A stretch of 64,000 bases of DNA from Dictyobacter formicarum (GCF_016587435.1 NZ_BNJJ01000003.1:248001-312000); one strand, 5' to 3'; counted from the first letter of the stretch, positions 1-8,481 are shown. Translations and numbers: made by a program. The notes: generated by a model from the letters alone, not told the origin.

Positions 1-89
1 GCTCCTGTGCTCTGACGGTTCACCGTCGCGTCTATTGTCAAAACTGCGGTCCGGTTAAAAAACGTGTGCAGAAACAATCAAGCAAATAA
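1..89 (+). CDS. C-terminal end of an unrecognised zinc-ribbon-like protein (partial)
   Basis: The reading frame that begins at base 3 stays open from the window edge to TAA at 87-89. Its last residues contain a Cys followed nine residues later by a CxxC pair (YCQNC) and a basic tail rich in Lys, Arg and Gln, which suggests the end of a small zinc-binding domain. The next gene starts 20 bases downstream on the same strand with its own ribosome binding site, so the two probably share a transcript within the integrative element. Only about 28 codons are visible, so function cannot be assigned and the frame itself is uncertain. Confidence 0.4.
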   Translation, partial: SCALTVHRRVYCQNCGPVKKRVQKQSSK

Positions 90-108
90 CAGAAAGAAGA
101 GGTGCTCT

Positions 109-510
109 ATGGCTCTAGTATTAACAGGTATCGTGAATGGCATTCGTCCCGTTGGTGGGACCATTGAAAAAGGCTCCCGCGCTGGTGAGCAGTGGCATTT
201 CCTCTCCATGGAAATTACTGATCCTCGCTATGGTCGCGTCTACTCCTGCCAGCTGCGTAGCAATGACCGCCAGTATAAGGACCTGGTCGAATCGAAACCG
301 GGGAAGGATGACAAAGGGCGCGATATCGAGATTCACACCCTCAAAAAAGAGTTGGCTGGTCACAAGGTCAAAGTCACCTTTGTCAGCCAGACCGCCGGTG
401 AACGCGAGATCGAGGACAAGAACTCCGGCGACAAGCAGACCATTCTGCAGATCCGCACCCAGGTCACCAATTTACGTGACCTCGGCCTTCCCGAAGACGA
501 CGACGAATAG
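109..510 (+). CDS. Hypothetical 133-aa protein, possible OB-fold/ssDNA-binding protein
   Basis: The start at 109 is chosen because GAAGAGGTG lies just upstream; an in-frame ATG at 64 has no such site. The product is short, beta-rich by inspection and ends in an acidic tail (PEDDDE), a layout seen in single-stranded DNA-binding proteins. There is no aromatic DDDIPF-type tip and I do not recognise the family, so the OB-fold idea is inference only. It lies in the integrative element between a partial zinc-ribbon frame and a membrane protein, with a 69-bp gap to the latter. A role in element replication or conjugation would fit the neighbouring Rep and integrase genes. Confidence 0.72.
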   Translation: MALVLTGIVNGIRPVGGTIEKGSRAGEQWHFLSMEITDPRYGRVYSCQLRSNDRQYKDLVESKPGKDDKGRDIEIHTLKKELAGHKVKVTFVSQTAGEREIEDKNSGDKQTILQIRTQVTNLRDLGLPEDDDE

Positions 511-579
511 CATGTTGTTGCGGTTGTCCCTGGTGGGATAACCGCTCTCTTCGCTCTCTGAGCAGAAAGGATACACCCC

Positions 580-1689
580 ATGGAAGACGCACAGAACTAC
601 ACCGATACGCAAGAGTTTGCTGACCTGGTCCAAGAGAATCCGGCTGCTGCGTATACCGAGGGCCTGGGACACGCGATCAATACGTCACGTCAGCAGCGCA
701 CACCTCGGCCAGGCTTCTTCGGTCGGCTGCGCTCGGCCTTTACCAATGACGAGGACCCAGGAGCCGGGGCTGCGGTTCCGCGCACTCCTCGTCCGGCGGC
801 TCCCCCAACTAGTACTGAGGCGCTGCCTGCGGATTATTCCATTGAGACACAACCAGCAGTCAGCCCGCGCTTGAATACCTCGCTGATGACACCTGAACAG
901 CTGCGCATCCGGCGTATGAACCTGGTCGAGGGGTCCAAGTTCGGTCGTCCCGCCCATGAGCGGTTTATGCTCTTCCTCCTCAAGTTCTGGCTCTTCCTGG
1001 GGCCGATTGCCTTTGTGGCTCTGACCACGTCAGAGGTGGCTTATGTGCTGACACGCCTGGTGCCAGCTGGTGACACGGCCGATTATGTGATTGCCGGTGG
1101 TGCGCTCTTCATCGACCTGGCCATGATGTTTGTCACCTTCGGCGTTGCCATCAAGCGGCGCGATCTGGAGGAAAAGCGCGAGTCCGGAGGCATTGTCTCC
1201 AAGCGTGAAGAGGGCGAGGTCTGGTTAGGAACGGGCATGTGGTTGGTCTTCGCGCTGATCAATATCATCAGCCAGACGGCCTTTCTGCTGCATGTGATCG
1301 GCCAAAGTCACGACGCTAACATGACGATTCTCTATGTGTTCATCGCCTCGCGTGTCGCCGGTTTCATCCTGGGTGACGCCTCGACCGCTTTCTTCCTCGC
1401 CAAAGTGGACGGCAGCGCCCTCAAGCTGATCGCCCGCGGCGAGCGCGAAAAGGGCGCGATCTATCGCGAGATCGCGCAAGCCGAAGGCGAGCGCAAAACC
1501 ATCGAGGCCAAAGCAGAAGCGGATATTCTGCTGCTGCAGATCAAAGTCCAGCAGGAAAAGGAGGACGCCGAATTTCTCGCCGAATTGAAGCGCCAGGTCT
1601 TTAAAGATATTCTCACGCATCGGCGCGCACCCAACACGCCCGAACTCAGCGAGCCAACCCGTTCCCGTATGCGTCGACTCGATCAATAA
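580..1689 (+). CDS. Four-helix membrane protein with C-terminal coiled coil (element-borne)
   Basis: This is a 369-aa protein preceded by GAGCAGAAAGGA. Residues about 1-125 are polar and Pro/Arg-rich. Four hydrophobic stretches follow at about 131-156, 166-190, 214-240 and 247-275. Residues 285-345 are charged and heptad-like (EREKGAIYREIAQAEGER...), predicting a cytoplasmic coiled coil. No catalytic motif is visible. The layout (variable N-terminus, four helices, cytoplasmic helix) recalls the DUF2637/SpdB-like membrane proteins of actinobacterial integrative elements, but that is an analogy, not a recognised match. It could take part in transfer or in anchoring a DNA-handling complex. Confidence 0.75.
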   Translation: MEDAQNYTDTQEFADLVQENPAAAYTEGLGHAINTSRQQRTPRPGFFGRLRSAFTNDEDPGAGAAVPRTPRPAAPPTSTEALPADYSIETQPAVSPRLNTSLMTPEQLRIRRMNLVEGSKFGRPAHERFMLFLLKFWLFLGPIAFVALTTSEVAYVLTRLVPAGDTADYVIAGGALFIDLAMMFVTFGVAIKRRDLEEKRESGGIVSKREEGEVWLGTGMWLVFALINIISQTAFLLHVIGQSHDANMTILYVFIASRVAGFILGDASTAFFLAKVDGSALKLIARGEREKGAIYREIAQAEGERKTIEAKAEADILLLQIKVQQEKEDAEFLAELKRQVFKDILTHRRAPNTPELSEPTRSRMRRLDQ

Positions 1690-1817
1690 CTGTTCTCTCT
1701 TTTCTCTTGAATCTTTTAGCGCCACGCGCCAACCGCCCGGTTCATGAGGTGCGCCCATCGCTCCCGTGTTCCGGGCCTTCTCCCCTCATCCGACACAGAA
1801 CAGAAAGGAGTTCGTCT

Positions 1818-2123
1818 ATGGCTGATCGATCACCCAACACCATCGTTTTCACGACCACTACGACGGCCCACGAAACGGACGCCGAAACAGCCCTCAGGCA
1901 TCCAGGAGCCGAGGCACGTACCCCAACCCTCGGCGACGATCACGCCCGCCCTGCGGCGGTGCGAAGCAAGCGTTCTACCCCGAAGCATGTGCTAGGCTTG
2001 GAATGGCGAGGCGAGAGGGTATCTCATACGTCCCTCAGTATATCCTCTCGCCTCGGCATGGAATGCGTAGCACATTGCGGAGTGGGTGGAGACGCTAGCC
2101 GCAACGAAATCACACGAGGTATC
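1818..2123 (+). pseudogene. Possible 5' end of a broken gene behind a strong RBS
   Basis: GAACAGAAAGGAG precedes ATG at 1818, almost identical to the leader of the gene at 580. The frame begins MADRSPNTIVF with a Thr run. After about 60 codons it runs through a large stem-loop and then antisense to a convincing minus-strand gene, with no protein-like character. I read this as the start of a gene whose remainder has been lost or replaced. It could instead be a short peptide or a fortuitous frame. Confidence 0.25.
2005..2057. repeat. Long stem-loop upstream of the replication gene
   Basis: Arms 2005-2018 and 2044-2057 form a 14-bp stem (CGAGGCGAGAGG core) with one mismatch and a 25-base loop. 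The short sequence TGGAATG occurs next to both arms. No T-run follows on either strand, so it is not a typical terminator. Its place upstream of a Rep-like gene makes a replication or transfer origin structure possible, but nothing shows this directly. Confidence 0.5.
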
Positions 2124-2351
2124 TCAGCTCAATTGCTCATGTTTTCTAGCGCGCACGTAAGCCATAAGAGCCCACAAAGATGCTGCAAATGCGAACATGC
2201 CCACCACTATGGTTGCCCAGAAAGCCCAAGTCTCCAATGGCTTTTTCACAAAGGTCAATTGTTCCCAAGTGCCATAAATAGCCACCAATATAATAAACAA
2301 TTCGCTGATCATGACAGCCCGATAGTGGGCCGCTCGCTGCTTCCGTTGCAT
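2124..2351 (-). CDS. Small two-helix membrane protein (75 aa)
   Basis: The start at 2351 (MQRKQRAAHY) is preceded by GGTGAGGAG seven bases upstream. A longer frame from 2477 would run through a tandem repeat and is rejected. The protein has two hydrophobic segments, at about residues 14-30 and 40-62, joined by a short polar loop, with basic residues at both ends. It is transcribed against its neighbours in the element. No family is recognised; small proteins of this kind occur on conjugative elements as exclusion or accessory proteins, but that is only a possibility. Confidence 0.6.
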   Translation of the reverse strand: MQRKQRAAHYRAVMISELFIILVAIYGTWEQLTFVKKPLETWAFWATIVVGMFAFAASLWALMAYVRARKHEQLS

Positions 2352-2430
2352 TTTATGCTCCTCACCGATAAGTTTTATGCCTTCCTCATATACGTAGCTT
2401 TCCTCTATATTGTTGTGTCTGGAGACAAAC

Positions 2431-2476
2431 TGCACCCCACGAAACCAGTAACACGTGGGGTAACACGTGGGGTGCA
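2431..2476. repeat. Tandem 12-bp repeat plus inverted repeat between divergent genes
   Basis: TAACACGTGGGG occurs twice in tandem at 2449-2472. In addition TGCACCCCACG at 2431-2441 is the exact reverse complement of CGTGGGGTGCA at 2466-2476. The block lies between the minus-strand membrane gene (start 2351) and the plus-strand gene at 2522. It could be an operator for the divergent promoters or an iteron-like site for the Rep protein encoded 280 bp downstream. Confidence 0.55.
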
Positions 2477-2521
2477 AAATACCTGCTCTTGTTCTCTTTC
2501 TTCTCTTCTGGAGGTGTGCCT

Positions 2522-2758
2522 ATGAGCATGTATGATGTAGCCCTCTGGCGGTTCTGGCCGTCCTTTGAATTCCCGATAGTTGACGAGGTTGAAGCATCTT
2601 CTCCCTTGTTGGCTGCGCTCAATCTGATGCATCGCTGTCGGTTGAAACATGCCTCCTATGTGGCAGTAGCCGCGCCTGGTGGTGTTATTACCCGATGGTC
2701 CGATGGCCTTTCGCTCGTGCTGGATGAGGAAACAGAAGAACAGGAGATGTCACAATGA
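2522..2758 (+). CDS. Hypothetical 78-aa protein coupled to the Rep gene
   Basis: GGAGGTG lies six bases before ATG 2522, which fixes this start over an upstream in-frame one. The product begins MSMYDVALWRFWPSF and ends in an acidic stretch (LDEETEEQEM). Its stop overlaps the next start in an ATGA motif at 2755-2758, so it is translationally coupled to the replication protein. No domain is recognised. The tight coupling suggests a helper or regulator of Rep, or an excisionase-like factor, although no helix-turn-helix is evident. Confidence 0.65.
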   Translation: MSMYDVALWRFWPSFEFPIVDEVEASSPLLAALNLMHRCRLKHASYVAVAAPGGVITRWSDGLSLVLDEETEEQEMSQ

Positions 2759-4671
2759 ATGACGAGATGCTCCTGGTGTCTCCGGTTGAGTTGAAGGTGG
2801 TCAACCGTGGCCCTGACACCTTCTTTGTGAACTTTAAGTTTGTAGGATCGGATGGCCGCCCCAATGGTCAGCCTCTCCCTGACCATATCGCGAACCAGCT
2901 GGATGACTGGCAGAAGACCGCCCGCAAAGAACACGTGCATATACCGACCTCACTGACCTTCACCTATTGGGCGGGTGAGCAGACCTACAGCCAAACCTTG
3001 ATGATACGTGAACATGGGTCAAGTCCCTGGTCCTGGCTGCTCTACTCCGATGATATCAAGATCAACATGTCCTATGGCACACTCAAGGGGAACGTGTTCT
3101 GCCAGGCGCGCTTCTCCTCGCATCTGCTCCACATGATCGGGCCGGAACAGTCCATCGTGGCGGCTGAGGCAATGCTGCATGAGTTCATTGGCGAAATGTT
3201 CCATCAGCAGGCATCGGAAGTGCACTTGTGCATAGACCTGCAGGGCTTCGACTTCTCAACGCTGTGCATCCATGATCCTGACCGATTTCCCTTCGTCTCT
3301 CGCGTCACCAACATCAGTGACCGGCCGCTCCCTCCAACCAATGAGGAGCAAGAGGGCGGCCTCTCTGAGCGGGACTACGCCAAGCTGCAAGAGCAGATTG
3401 AACAGGACAAGCACGCACTCGAACAGGAGTTGCTGCTGCAGCCCGCGCTGCGCACGACACACCGCCGTATTGCCACACTGGACTTCGGCTCTCATGCCTC
3501 GGACATCTCGGCCCAAATTTACAACAAGACACTAGAAATCAAGAAGCATCAAAAACAGTGGTTTGAACCGATCTGGATCTCGAATGGCTGGAATCGCCGC
3601 TCCGAGATATGGCGATTGGAGTTCCGATTTAAGCGGGCCTTCTTCAACAAATACGATCTCAATGAGGCGTTCTCGGTGATCGCCATGTTTGAGGCGCTCT
3701 GGAAATATGCCACGGAAGAGTGGCTCCGCTTTGTGGATCTCGAACAGTCCAGCGATTCGAACACCTCCCGGCTGCCGACACATCCGGTATGGGAACTGGT
3801 CCAGCAGGCCTACAGCGTCCAGCAGGACACCTGCACTGCTGATCCAATCGGGGAACAAGAAAACCGTCTCCAGCAGGTCATTCAGGAGAAGCCCCTGCAG
3901 GTGATCAAACAGGCCGAATACATCCGCCTGGATGACGAACTGCAGCAGGTATTCTTCTGGTCGGATGAGGATCTGCTCCAGCTGGTGCGCTCTGATGAAT
4001 GTCCCGCGACCTGGTCGCGCTGTCTGCTCTCGGTGGCCTTCCTCTCCTACATCATTGAACTGCCGGACAAGCTTCGCATGGCGGAAGTGAGTAAACAATA
4101 TGCGGGCCTGGAAGAAAGTCTACGTGATGTGTCGGTGGAGGTGCTTCGCGATCTGGCGCGCTCTGCCCTGGCCGGGCTCTCTCCTGATCAGCGGGCCGAA
4201 CTGGTCAACCACCTTTCACCCAGGTCCTTTGAAGAAGTGCGGACCACTTTGGTTAAGCGAGATCGGCGCATGGCAAAACTGGACAGCCTTATTGCTCTGC
4301 TGGCCGGGGCATTTCGCTCGGCGGTCGCCCTGGCTCCGCCCGATGAGATCGGCGAGATCAGCAGCATTTCCGGTCAGCGGGTCCGACAACCCGATCTCTA
4401 TTCGGATGCCCTGTGGGTGCTGCGCAAGATCCAGGACTACGACAAGAAAAAGGAACGGGTCTACTGTGAAGAGGTCTGGAAGAAGCGCCTGGCCTATGGC
4501 TTTGTTACGGCGCTTCAGCTGGAAGAGGAGCGGAAATACTACGGCGTCGACCTGGCTCCGTCCGACTGGTCCGAGATCAACACCGTCTTCGATGAATTGC
4601 GCTCTCCACGCAAACAGCAGCAGAAAAATAACAGCATTGGCTCTGGCTATGATGTCACTGATATTGCATAG
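2755..4671 (+). CDS. Rep_trans-like replication initiator/relaxase-like protein
   Basis: This 638-aa protein carries the spaced motifs of rolling-circle initiators of the Rep_trans class: an Asp-containing strand at about 156-166 (VHLCIDLQGF), then TLDFGS at 241-246, YNKTLEIK at 256-263 and WRLEFRFKR at 286-294. These match the family order 'hxRxDhaxD ... YxKxxE ... RxE'. A charged coiled-coil insertion sits at about 205-230. The C-terminal half, from about 300, is unrecognised. The family nicks an origin through a tyrosine; I cannot say which tyrosine here. It is followed after 10 bp by the integrase, the Rep-Int order of actinobacterial integrative elements. A generic relaxase is the main alternative. 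Confidence 0.6.
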   Translation: MNDEMLLVSPVELKVVNRGPDTFFVNFKFVGSDGRPNGQPLPDHIANQLDDWQKTARKEHVHIPTSLTFTYWAGEQTYSQTLMIREHGSSPWSWLLYSDDIKINMSYGTLKGNVFCQARFSSHLLHMIGPEQSIVAAEAMLHEFIGEMFHQQASEVHLCIDLQGFDFSTLCIHDPDRFPFVSRVTNISDRPLPPTNEEQEGGLSERDYAKLQEQIEQDKHALEQELLLQPALRTTHRRIATLDFGSHASDISAQIYNKTLEIKKHQKQWFEPIWISNGWNRRSEIWRLEFRFKRAFFNKYDLNEAFSVIAMFEALWKYATEEWLRFVDLEQSSDSNTSRLPTHPVWELVQQAYSVQQDTCTADPIGEQENRLQQVIQEKPLQVIKQAEYIRLDDELQQVFFWSDEDLLQLVRSDECPATWSRCLLSVAFLSYIIELPDKLRMAEVSKQYAGLEESLRDVSVEVLRDLARSALAGLSPDQRAELVNHLSPRSFEEVRTTLVKRDRRMAKLDSLIALLAGAFRSAVALAPPDEIGEISSISGQRVRQPDLYSDALWVLRKIQDYDKKKERVYCEEVWKKRLAYGFVTALQLEEERKYYGVDLAPSDWSEINTVFDELRSPRKQQQKNNSIGSGYDVTDIA

Positions 4672-4681
4672 GAGGTGCTTT

Positions 4682-5671
4682 ATGAAAATTACAAAAGCTA
4701 TTGAGGGATACATTATCGACTGCCGTACCCGTGGGCGTAGCGGGAAAACTATCATTTGGTATGAACAAAAGCTGAATAGCTTTGCTAAATGGCTGGATGA
4801 GGAAGAAGATACTCAGCACTTAGAACGGGTCACGATTGTTCACTTACGCTCGTTCGTCTTGTACCTCCAGTCTGAACCTGCAGGACGTAGGGCGGTCAAT
4901 AAAGGGAATGGCGGCAATCCCGTAAAAATATCTGCCCTCACCATAAAGGGATATGTGCAGGTGATCAAGGGCTTTTTCTCCTGGTGCCTGGAAGAGGAGT
5001 TAATAGAAAAAGACCCCTCTAAGCGGCTCAAGCTCCCTTCAGTTCCCGACTATATGATACCAACTTTTACACCTGAGCATATCAGATTGATGCTCGACGT
5101 ATGCGATCTTTCTACTACATTGGGCTATCGCGACTACACCATCATTTTAGTTCTGCTCGAAACTGGCATACGTGTTTCTGAGCTTTGCGGCCTGGAGACG
5201 CAAGATGTGTTTGAGGATCACATTAGAGTCTTTGGCAAGGGCAAAAAGGAACGAGAGGTCGGCATCTCTCCCCAGGTGGCAAAACAGCTTTGGAAGTATG
5301 TCAATCATTATCGTAAACCTGCGGATGAGAACGAACAGCGCATCTTCATCAATCGTTATGGTCAGCCGGTCACACCTAACGGTGTAGAACAGCTTCTCGT
5401 AGATGTTAAAAATAAGGCTGGCATCACTGGTGTACGGGTTTCTGCTCACACCTTCCGCCATACCTTCGCTCGGATGTACCTGGAACAAGGCGGCGAAATC
5501 TATAAGCTCTCGCGTCTCATGGGGCATAGCAGTGTCGAGGTCACAGAAGAATACCTTAAAGATTTCAAGTTACGGGCCGCTCGCCAGGAACAAGGCAAGT
5601 TCTCACCAGTGAATGCGCTTGATCTCCTGGGCAAGAATAAAAAAAGGCGTGGCAAGGATCGGCCTAGCTGA
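4682..5671 (+). CDS. int: Tyrosine recombinase / integrase (XerD-like)
   Basis: The start at 4682 has AGGAGGTG five bases upstream. The 329-aa protein has an N-terminal SAM-like DNA-binding domain (about 1-110) and a C-terminal catalytic domain. All catalytic positions are visible: Arg164 in TGIRVSELCGL, Lys186/188 in GKGKKERE, His256-x-x-Arg259 in HTFRH, His282 in MGHSS and Tyr291 in TEEYL. It directly follows the Rep gene and its stop lies 160 bp from the 3' end of tRNA-Arg. That is the classic place for the integrase of a tRNA-targeting element. Its base composition is more AT-rich than the Rep gene, which may reflect a separate origin of the integration module. Confidence 0.95.
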   Translation: MKITKAIEGYIIDCRTRGRSGKTIIWYEQKLNSFAKWLDEEEDTQHLERVTIVHLRSFVLYLQSEPAGRRAVNKGNGGNPVKISALTIKGYVQVIKGFFSWCLEEELIEKDPSKRLKLPSVPDYMIPTFTPEHIRLMLDVCDLSTTLGYRDYTIILVLLETGIRVSELCGLETQDVFEDHIRVFGKGKKEREVGISPQVAKQLWKYVNHYRKPADENEQRIFINRYGQPVTPNGVEQLLVDVKNKAGITGVRVSAHTFRHTFARMYLEQGGEIYKLSRLMGHSSVEVTEEYLKDFKLRAARQEQGKFSPVNALDLLGKNKKRRGKDRPS

Positions 5672-5830
5672 CAGCAACCGCTGGCATTTTGACAGCAATT
5701 CATGTCGGAAAAACAGGGTGTCCGACACTAAGAATTGGCTAAAAATGGCTCTGAAGTTCTGCTATTCTGTAGTAGGGCTTTGGGGCTTTTTTGGCTTGTG
5801 GGGCTGGTTTAGTGGCTTAGATATGTTTAA

Positions 5831-5904
<74 letters not shown>

Positions 5905-6254
5905 AACATCATCAATTTAGCATAACTTTATGTGGCTGTCAATAGGTTAGCGCTCAATTCATAGGGCAGGTTAGCTCAGCATTTCCGCCTTTCACCAGGA
6001 CTATAGTCCTATTTTCGTGCGTTGATATGGTTGAAGATCGTAATTTGTCGATGCCCATGGTAATATTCTTGCAACAGCGTTGCGCACTGCCAGGTTCCCC
6101 TCTTGGTAAAAGACCCTATTTCAATGTTGAATGCGATGGTCATTTTTTCTATTGTTAACGTTTTTAATTGAGACAATATATCATTGATTTTAGTGAGGGG
6201 ATGCGTTATCCCGGGCCGGTACGGTACTCCGGTAATTGCGAGGTTCACAGAAAT
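5905..6254. other. Intergenic region right of tRNA-Arg, no convincing gene
   Basis: These 350 bases are AT-rich. A minus-strand frame at 6009-6248 (79 codons) is open, but its start lacks a clear binding site and the protein resembles nothing I know. No strong promoter pair was found for the tRNA. Confidence 0.4.
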
Positions 6255-6482
6255 ATGAAAATACTGTATTGCACGACTATTACTTCAAGTGCCTTAAAAT
6301 TAATTCGTCGTTATGAGGGTGAAGTCAGCGGGTGTGAAGCTACCATTTGTCATTATGTTCATGAAGAACCGAGCACAGATAAACATGGACGTATCGTTGA
6401 GGATGCCTTTAAGGTGTACTTCCCGAATAGCGAGGCGATTTGCTATACGCTTTCAGGTGAGATTTCTTACGTTTTAAAATAA
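6255..6482 (+). CDS. Hypothetical 75-aa protein
   Basis: An open frame starts MKILYCTTITSSALKLIRRY at ATG 6255 and stops 19 bases before a long hairpin. The upstream GCGAGGTTCAC is only a weak binding site. The product mixes hydrophobic and charged residues with three cysteines and looks protein-like, but no family is recognised. It stands alone between the tRNA and the convergent PhzF-like gene, so context gives no function. Confidence 0.4.
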   Translation: MKILYCTTITSSALKLIRRYEGEVSGCEATICHYVHEEPSTDKHGRIVEDAFKVYFPNSEAICYTLSGEISYVLK

Positions 6483-6500
6483 ATTTTTCTTTGTATGCGT

Positions 6501-6546
6501 GACACGAAAGAATCTGCAGCTGCTTGCTGCAGGGTTCTTTCGTGTC
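6501..6546. terminator. Hairpin between convergent genes
   Basis: GACACGAAAGAA-CTGCAGC pairs with GCTGCAG-TTCTTTCGTGTC around a five-base loop. It separates the plus-strand gene ending at 6482 from the minus-strand gene ending at 6565, a usual place for a two-way terminator. No clear T-run follows on either strand. Confidence 0.5.
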
Positions 6547-6564
6547 GCTATGCATGTGTCATTG

Positions 6565-7359
6565 TTACTCGATCAAAATGCCTTTCAATACTGTGACGGC
6601 CTGTCCTCCCAGGATGACGCGGTCGCCTTGAAGCTGAACGCGCACCAGGCCACCGCGCCTGGAGGCCTGGTAGCCGATGAGGGTGGAGCGCTGCAGTCGC
6701 TGGCTCCAGTAGGGGGCCAGGGCACAGTGCGCCGATCCAGTGACGGGATCTTCGTTGATGCCGACACGCGGACCGAAGAAGCGAGAGACAAAGTCGTAGC
6801 CAGTGTCTGGATTGGCCCGGCTGGTGACGATGATGCCACGCACCGGTATTTCTTGTAATAGAGCGAGGTTGGGAGTAAGACCTCTGACTTGTTGCTCGTT
6901 TTCTACTTCGACGATGTAGTCAAACTTTCCCATTTCAACCGCAGTGGCGGGCACGCCCAGCGCGTCTAAGAGAGCTGCGGGTGGGGTAGTAGGCTGCGGT
7001 GGATCCGCTGGGAAGTTAAGCTCAATCCATTCAGCGTTGCGCCTGGCGGTCAATATGCCACTCAGGGTTGAAAAGCGGGCTTCGGCATCGGGTGCCAGGT
7101 AGCCTTCTTGCCACAGTACGTGCGCACTGGCCAGGGTAGCATGTCCACACAATTCGACCTCTACGGCTGGCGTAAACCAGCTTAGTTGAAAGCCTTCGCC
7201 CTGCCGTAGGAGAAAGGCTGTCTCCGACAGATTCATTTCGGCTGCGACCTGCTGCATCCATTGGGCATCACGTGGCTCGGACAGCACACACACTGCGGCC
7301 GGATTGCCTCTAAAGGGCTCGTCTGTAAAGGCATCTACCTGGATGATCGTTTGTTCCAT
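6565..7359 (-). CDS. PhzF-family isomerase-like protein
   Basis: This 264-aa protein has the two-fold DapF-like layout of the PhzF/YddE family: VDAFTDEPFRGNPAAV at 8-23, NLSETAFL with the catalytic Glu46, WFTPAVEVELCGHATLA in the first half, and RFFGPRVGINEDPVTGSAH in the second half. Characterised PhzF isomerises a phenazine precursor, but most family members lie outside phenazine pathways and their substrates are unknown. No phenazine genes are nearby, so only the family name is justified. Translation starts behind AGGAGGAAGGGAG. The HAD gene follows upstream on the same strand with a gap of 120 bp, so co-transcription is possible. Confidence 0.92.
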   Translation of the reverse strand: MEQTIIQVDAFTDEPFRGNPAAVCVLSEPRDAQWMQQVAAEMNLSETAFLLRQGEGFQLSWFTPAVEVELCGHATLASAHVLWQEGYLAPDAEARFSTLSGILTARRNAEWIELNFPADPPQPTTPPAALLDALGVPATAVEMGKFDYIVEVENEQQVRGLTPNLALLQEIPVRGIIVTSRANPDTGYDFVSRFFGPRVGINEDPVTGSAHCALAPYWSQRLQRSTLIGYQASRRGGLVRVQLQGDRVILGGQAVTVLKGILIE

Positions 7360-7479
7360 CTCCCTTCCTCCTATTATAATTATAAGCTAATGGCATCATA
7401 GCACTGGCTTCGCTGTCCTGACCACTTGCGTGCTGCTTCCTCTTGTAATCTAGAAACCGCATGCTTGAATGCTGGTAGG

Positions 7480-8151
7480 CTACACTTTTTGTCTGGAGCC
7501 GACCTGTTGTATGAGCTGCTCCAACGGCATGGCGGCCAGCGAGGTGAGGCGCAAGTCCGCGTGATCCAGGGGAAGTTGGCCGGTAATAGGGTTAGGAATG
7601 GCGACGCAGAAGATACCAGCATTCTGAGCAGCACGCACTCCATTGGGAGAGTCTTCAAGAGCAATGGCCTGATCAGGTCGGGCCCCAAGGAGTTCCAGGG
7701 CGGAAAGATAGAGCTCTGGATGAGGCTTGCGGTGCGTCACTTCGTCTCCGAATTTCATGGCGTCGAACTTGTTATGCAGGCCGAGGCGGGTGAGGTGGTC
7801 TACGACCCACGCCCGTGGTGAACTTGAGGCGACGGCAATCTTTACGTCCAGTCGGCGAGCATCTTCGATATATTGCTCGACTCCTGGTAGGGCAAACTGC
7901 GTTTCGATGAGCTCAAGGTGACGCCGTAAACGTCGCTCGGCGAGCGAGTCGCGCACAATGGTTTGTCCTGTGAGCGTTTCAAGATAGTCGTGGGGATCAA
8001 AGGCTTCCGGCCCACTGCCAATGCAGGCGGCCCATTTTTCTAGTGGAAGACACTGCTGATATTCGTTATATATTTCTTGCCAGGATTGATAGGCGGAAAT
8101 TTCGGTATCAAGTATAAGTCCATCAAAATCAAAGACCAGTGCGGTTATCAT
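7480..8151 (-). CDS. HAD-superfamily sugar-phosphate phosphatase / beta-phosphoglucomutase-like
   Basis: The 223-aa protein starts with the HAD nucleophile motif FDFDGLILDTE (Asp8 nucleophile, Asp10 acid/base). It continues with a helical cap domain, motif II VASSS, motif III Lys in THRKPHPELY and motif IV LEDSPNGVRAA. This is the subfamily IA pattern shared by phosphoglycolate phosphatases, sugar-phosphate phosphatases and beta-phosphoglucomutases. The substrate cannot be read from sequence. GAAAGGTTG precedes the start. It lies upstream of the PhzF-like gene on the same strand and back-to-back with the dgoD locus. Confidence 0.9.
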   Translation of the reverse strand: MITALVFDFDGLILDTEISAYQSWQEIYNEYQQCLPLEKWAACIGSGPEAFDPHDYLETLTGQTIVRDSLAERRLRRHLELIETQFALPGVEQYIEDARRLDVKIAVASSSPRAWVVDHLTRLGLHNKFDAMKFGDEVTHRKPHPELYLSALELLGARPDQAIALEDSPNGVRAAQNAGIFCVAIPNPITGQLPLDHADLRLTSLAAMPLEQLIQQVGSRQKV

Positions 8152-8352
8152 TCAACAACCTTTCGTTTCTCTGTACTTCTATTTTTTAGCAAAACATTCA
8201 AATTTATTCTCATCATATCACAATTAATGATCAGAGTTATGGACCTATTAGCGCCTATTTGGGCCTCCAGTCTGCTTGCACAGCAAGGGCTTTGCATTCA
8301 ACCAGACCATAGATCACGCGCAATTTATGGGAAAGCTGTCCATTCCATCAGC

Positions 8353-8381
8353 TTGAATTTACCTCAAGCACATTTTATACT
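8353..8381 (+). promoter_or_regulatory. Putative promoter of the galactonate dehydratase gene
   Basis: TTGAAT (8353-8358) and TATACT (8376-8381) are separated by 17 bases. Transcription would begin near 8388 and leave a leader of about 175 bases that contains the hairpin at 8463-8481. The rest of the 8152-8562 gap shows nothing else I can support. Confidence 0.4.
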
Positions 8382-8462
8382 CAAACTATCCGTGCAATAC
8401 AATTGCAGACATAGATAGTACATACGGACAGTGGAAGATGTCCATCATTACTGCTATCCTGT

Positions 8463-8481
8463 TATCAGCATGACGCTGATA
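8463..8481. promoter_or_regulatory. Inverted repeat in the dgoD leader, possible operator
   Basis: TATCAGC and GCTGATA are separated by five bases, 82 bases before the coding start. The size fits a GntR- or LacI-type operator, but no regulator gene is adjacent. It could equally be an RNA hairpin in the leader. Confidence 0.3.

Noticed and set aside
1825..2525. Long plus-strand frame across the element's intergenic zone
   Set aside because: From about 2120 onward it is antisense to a small membrane gene with a good ribosome binding site and runs through repeats; only the start is kept as a possible broken gene.
3532..4098. 188-codon minus-strand frame inside the Rep gene
   Set aside because: It is antisense to a clear coding region with family motifs and has no recognisable protein character.
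6009..6248. 79-codon minus-strand frame near tRNA-Arg
   Set aside because: No ribosome binding site and no recognisable features; AT-rich non-coding sequence explains it.
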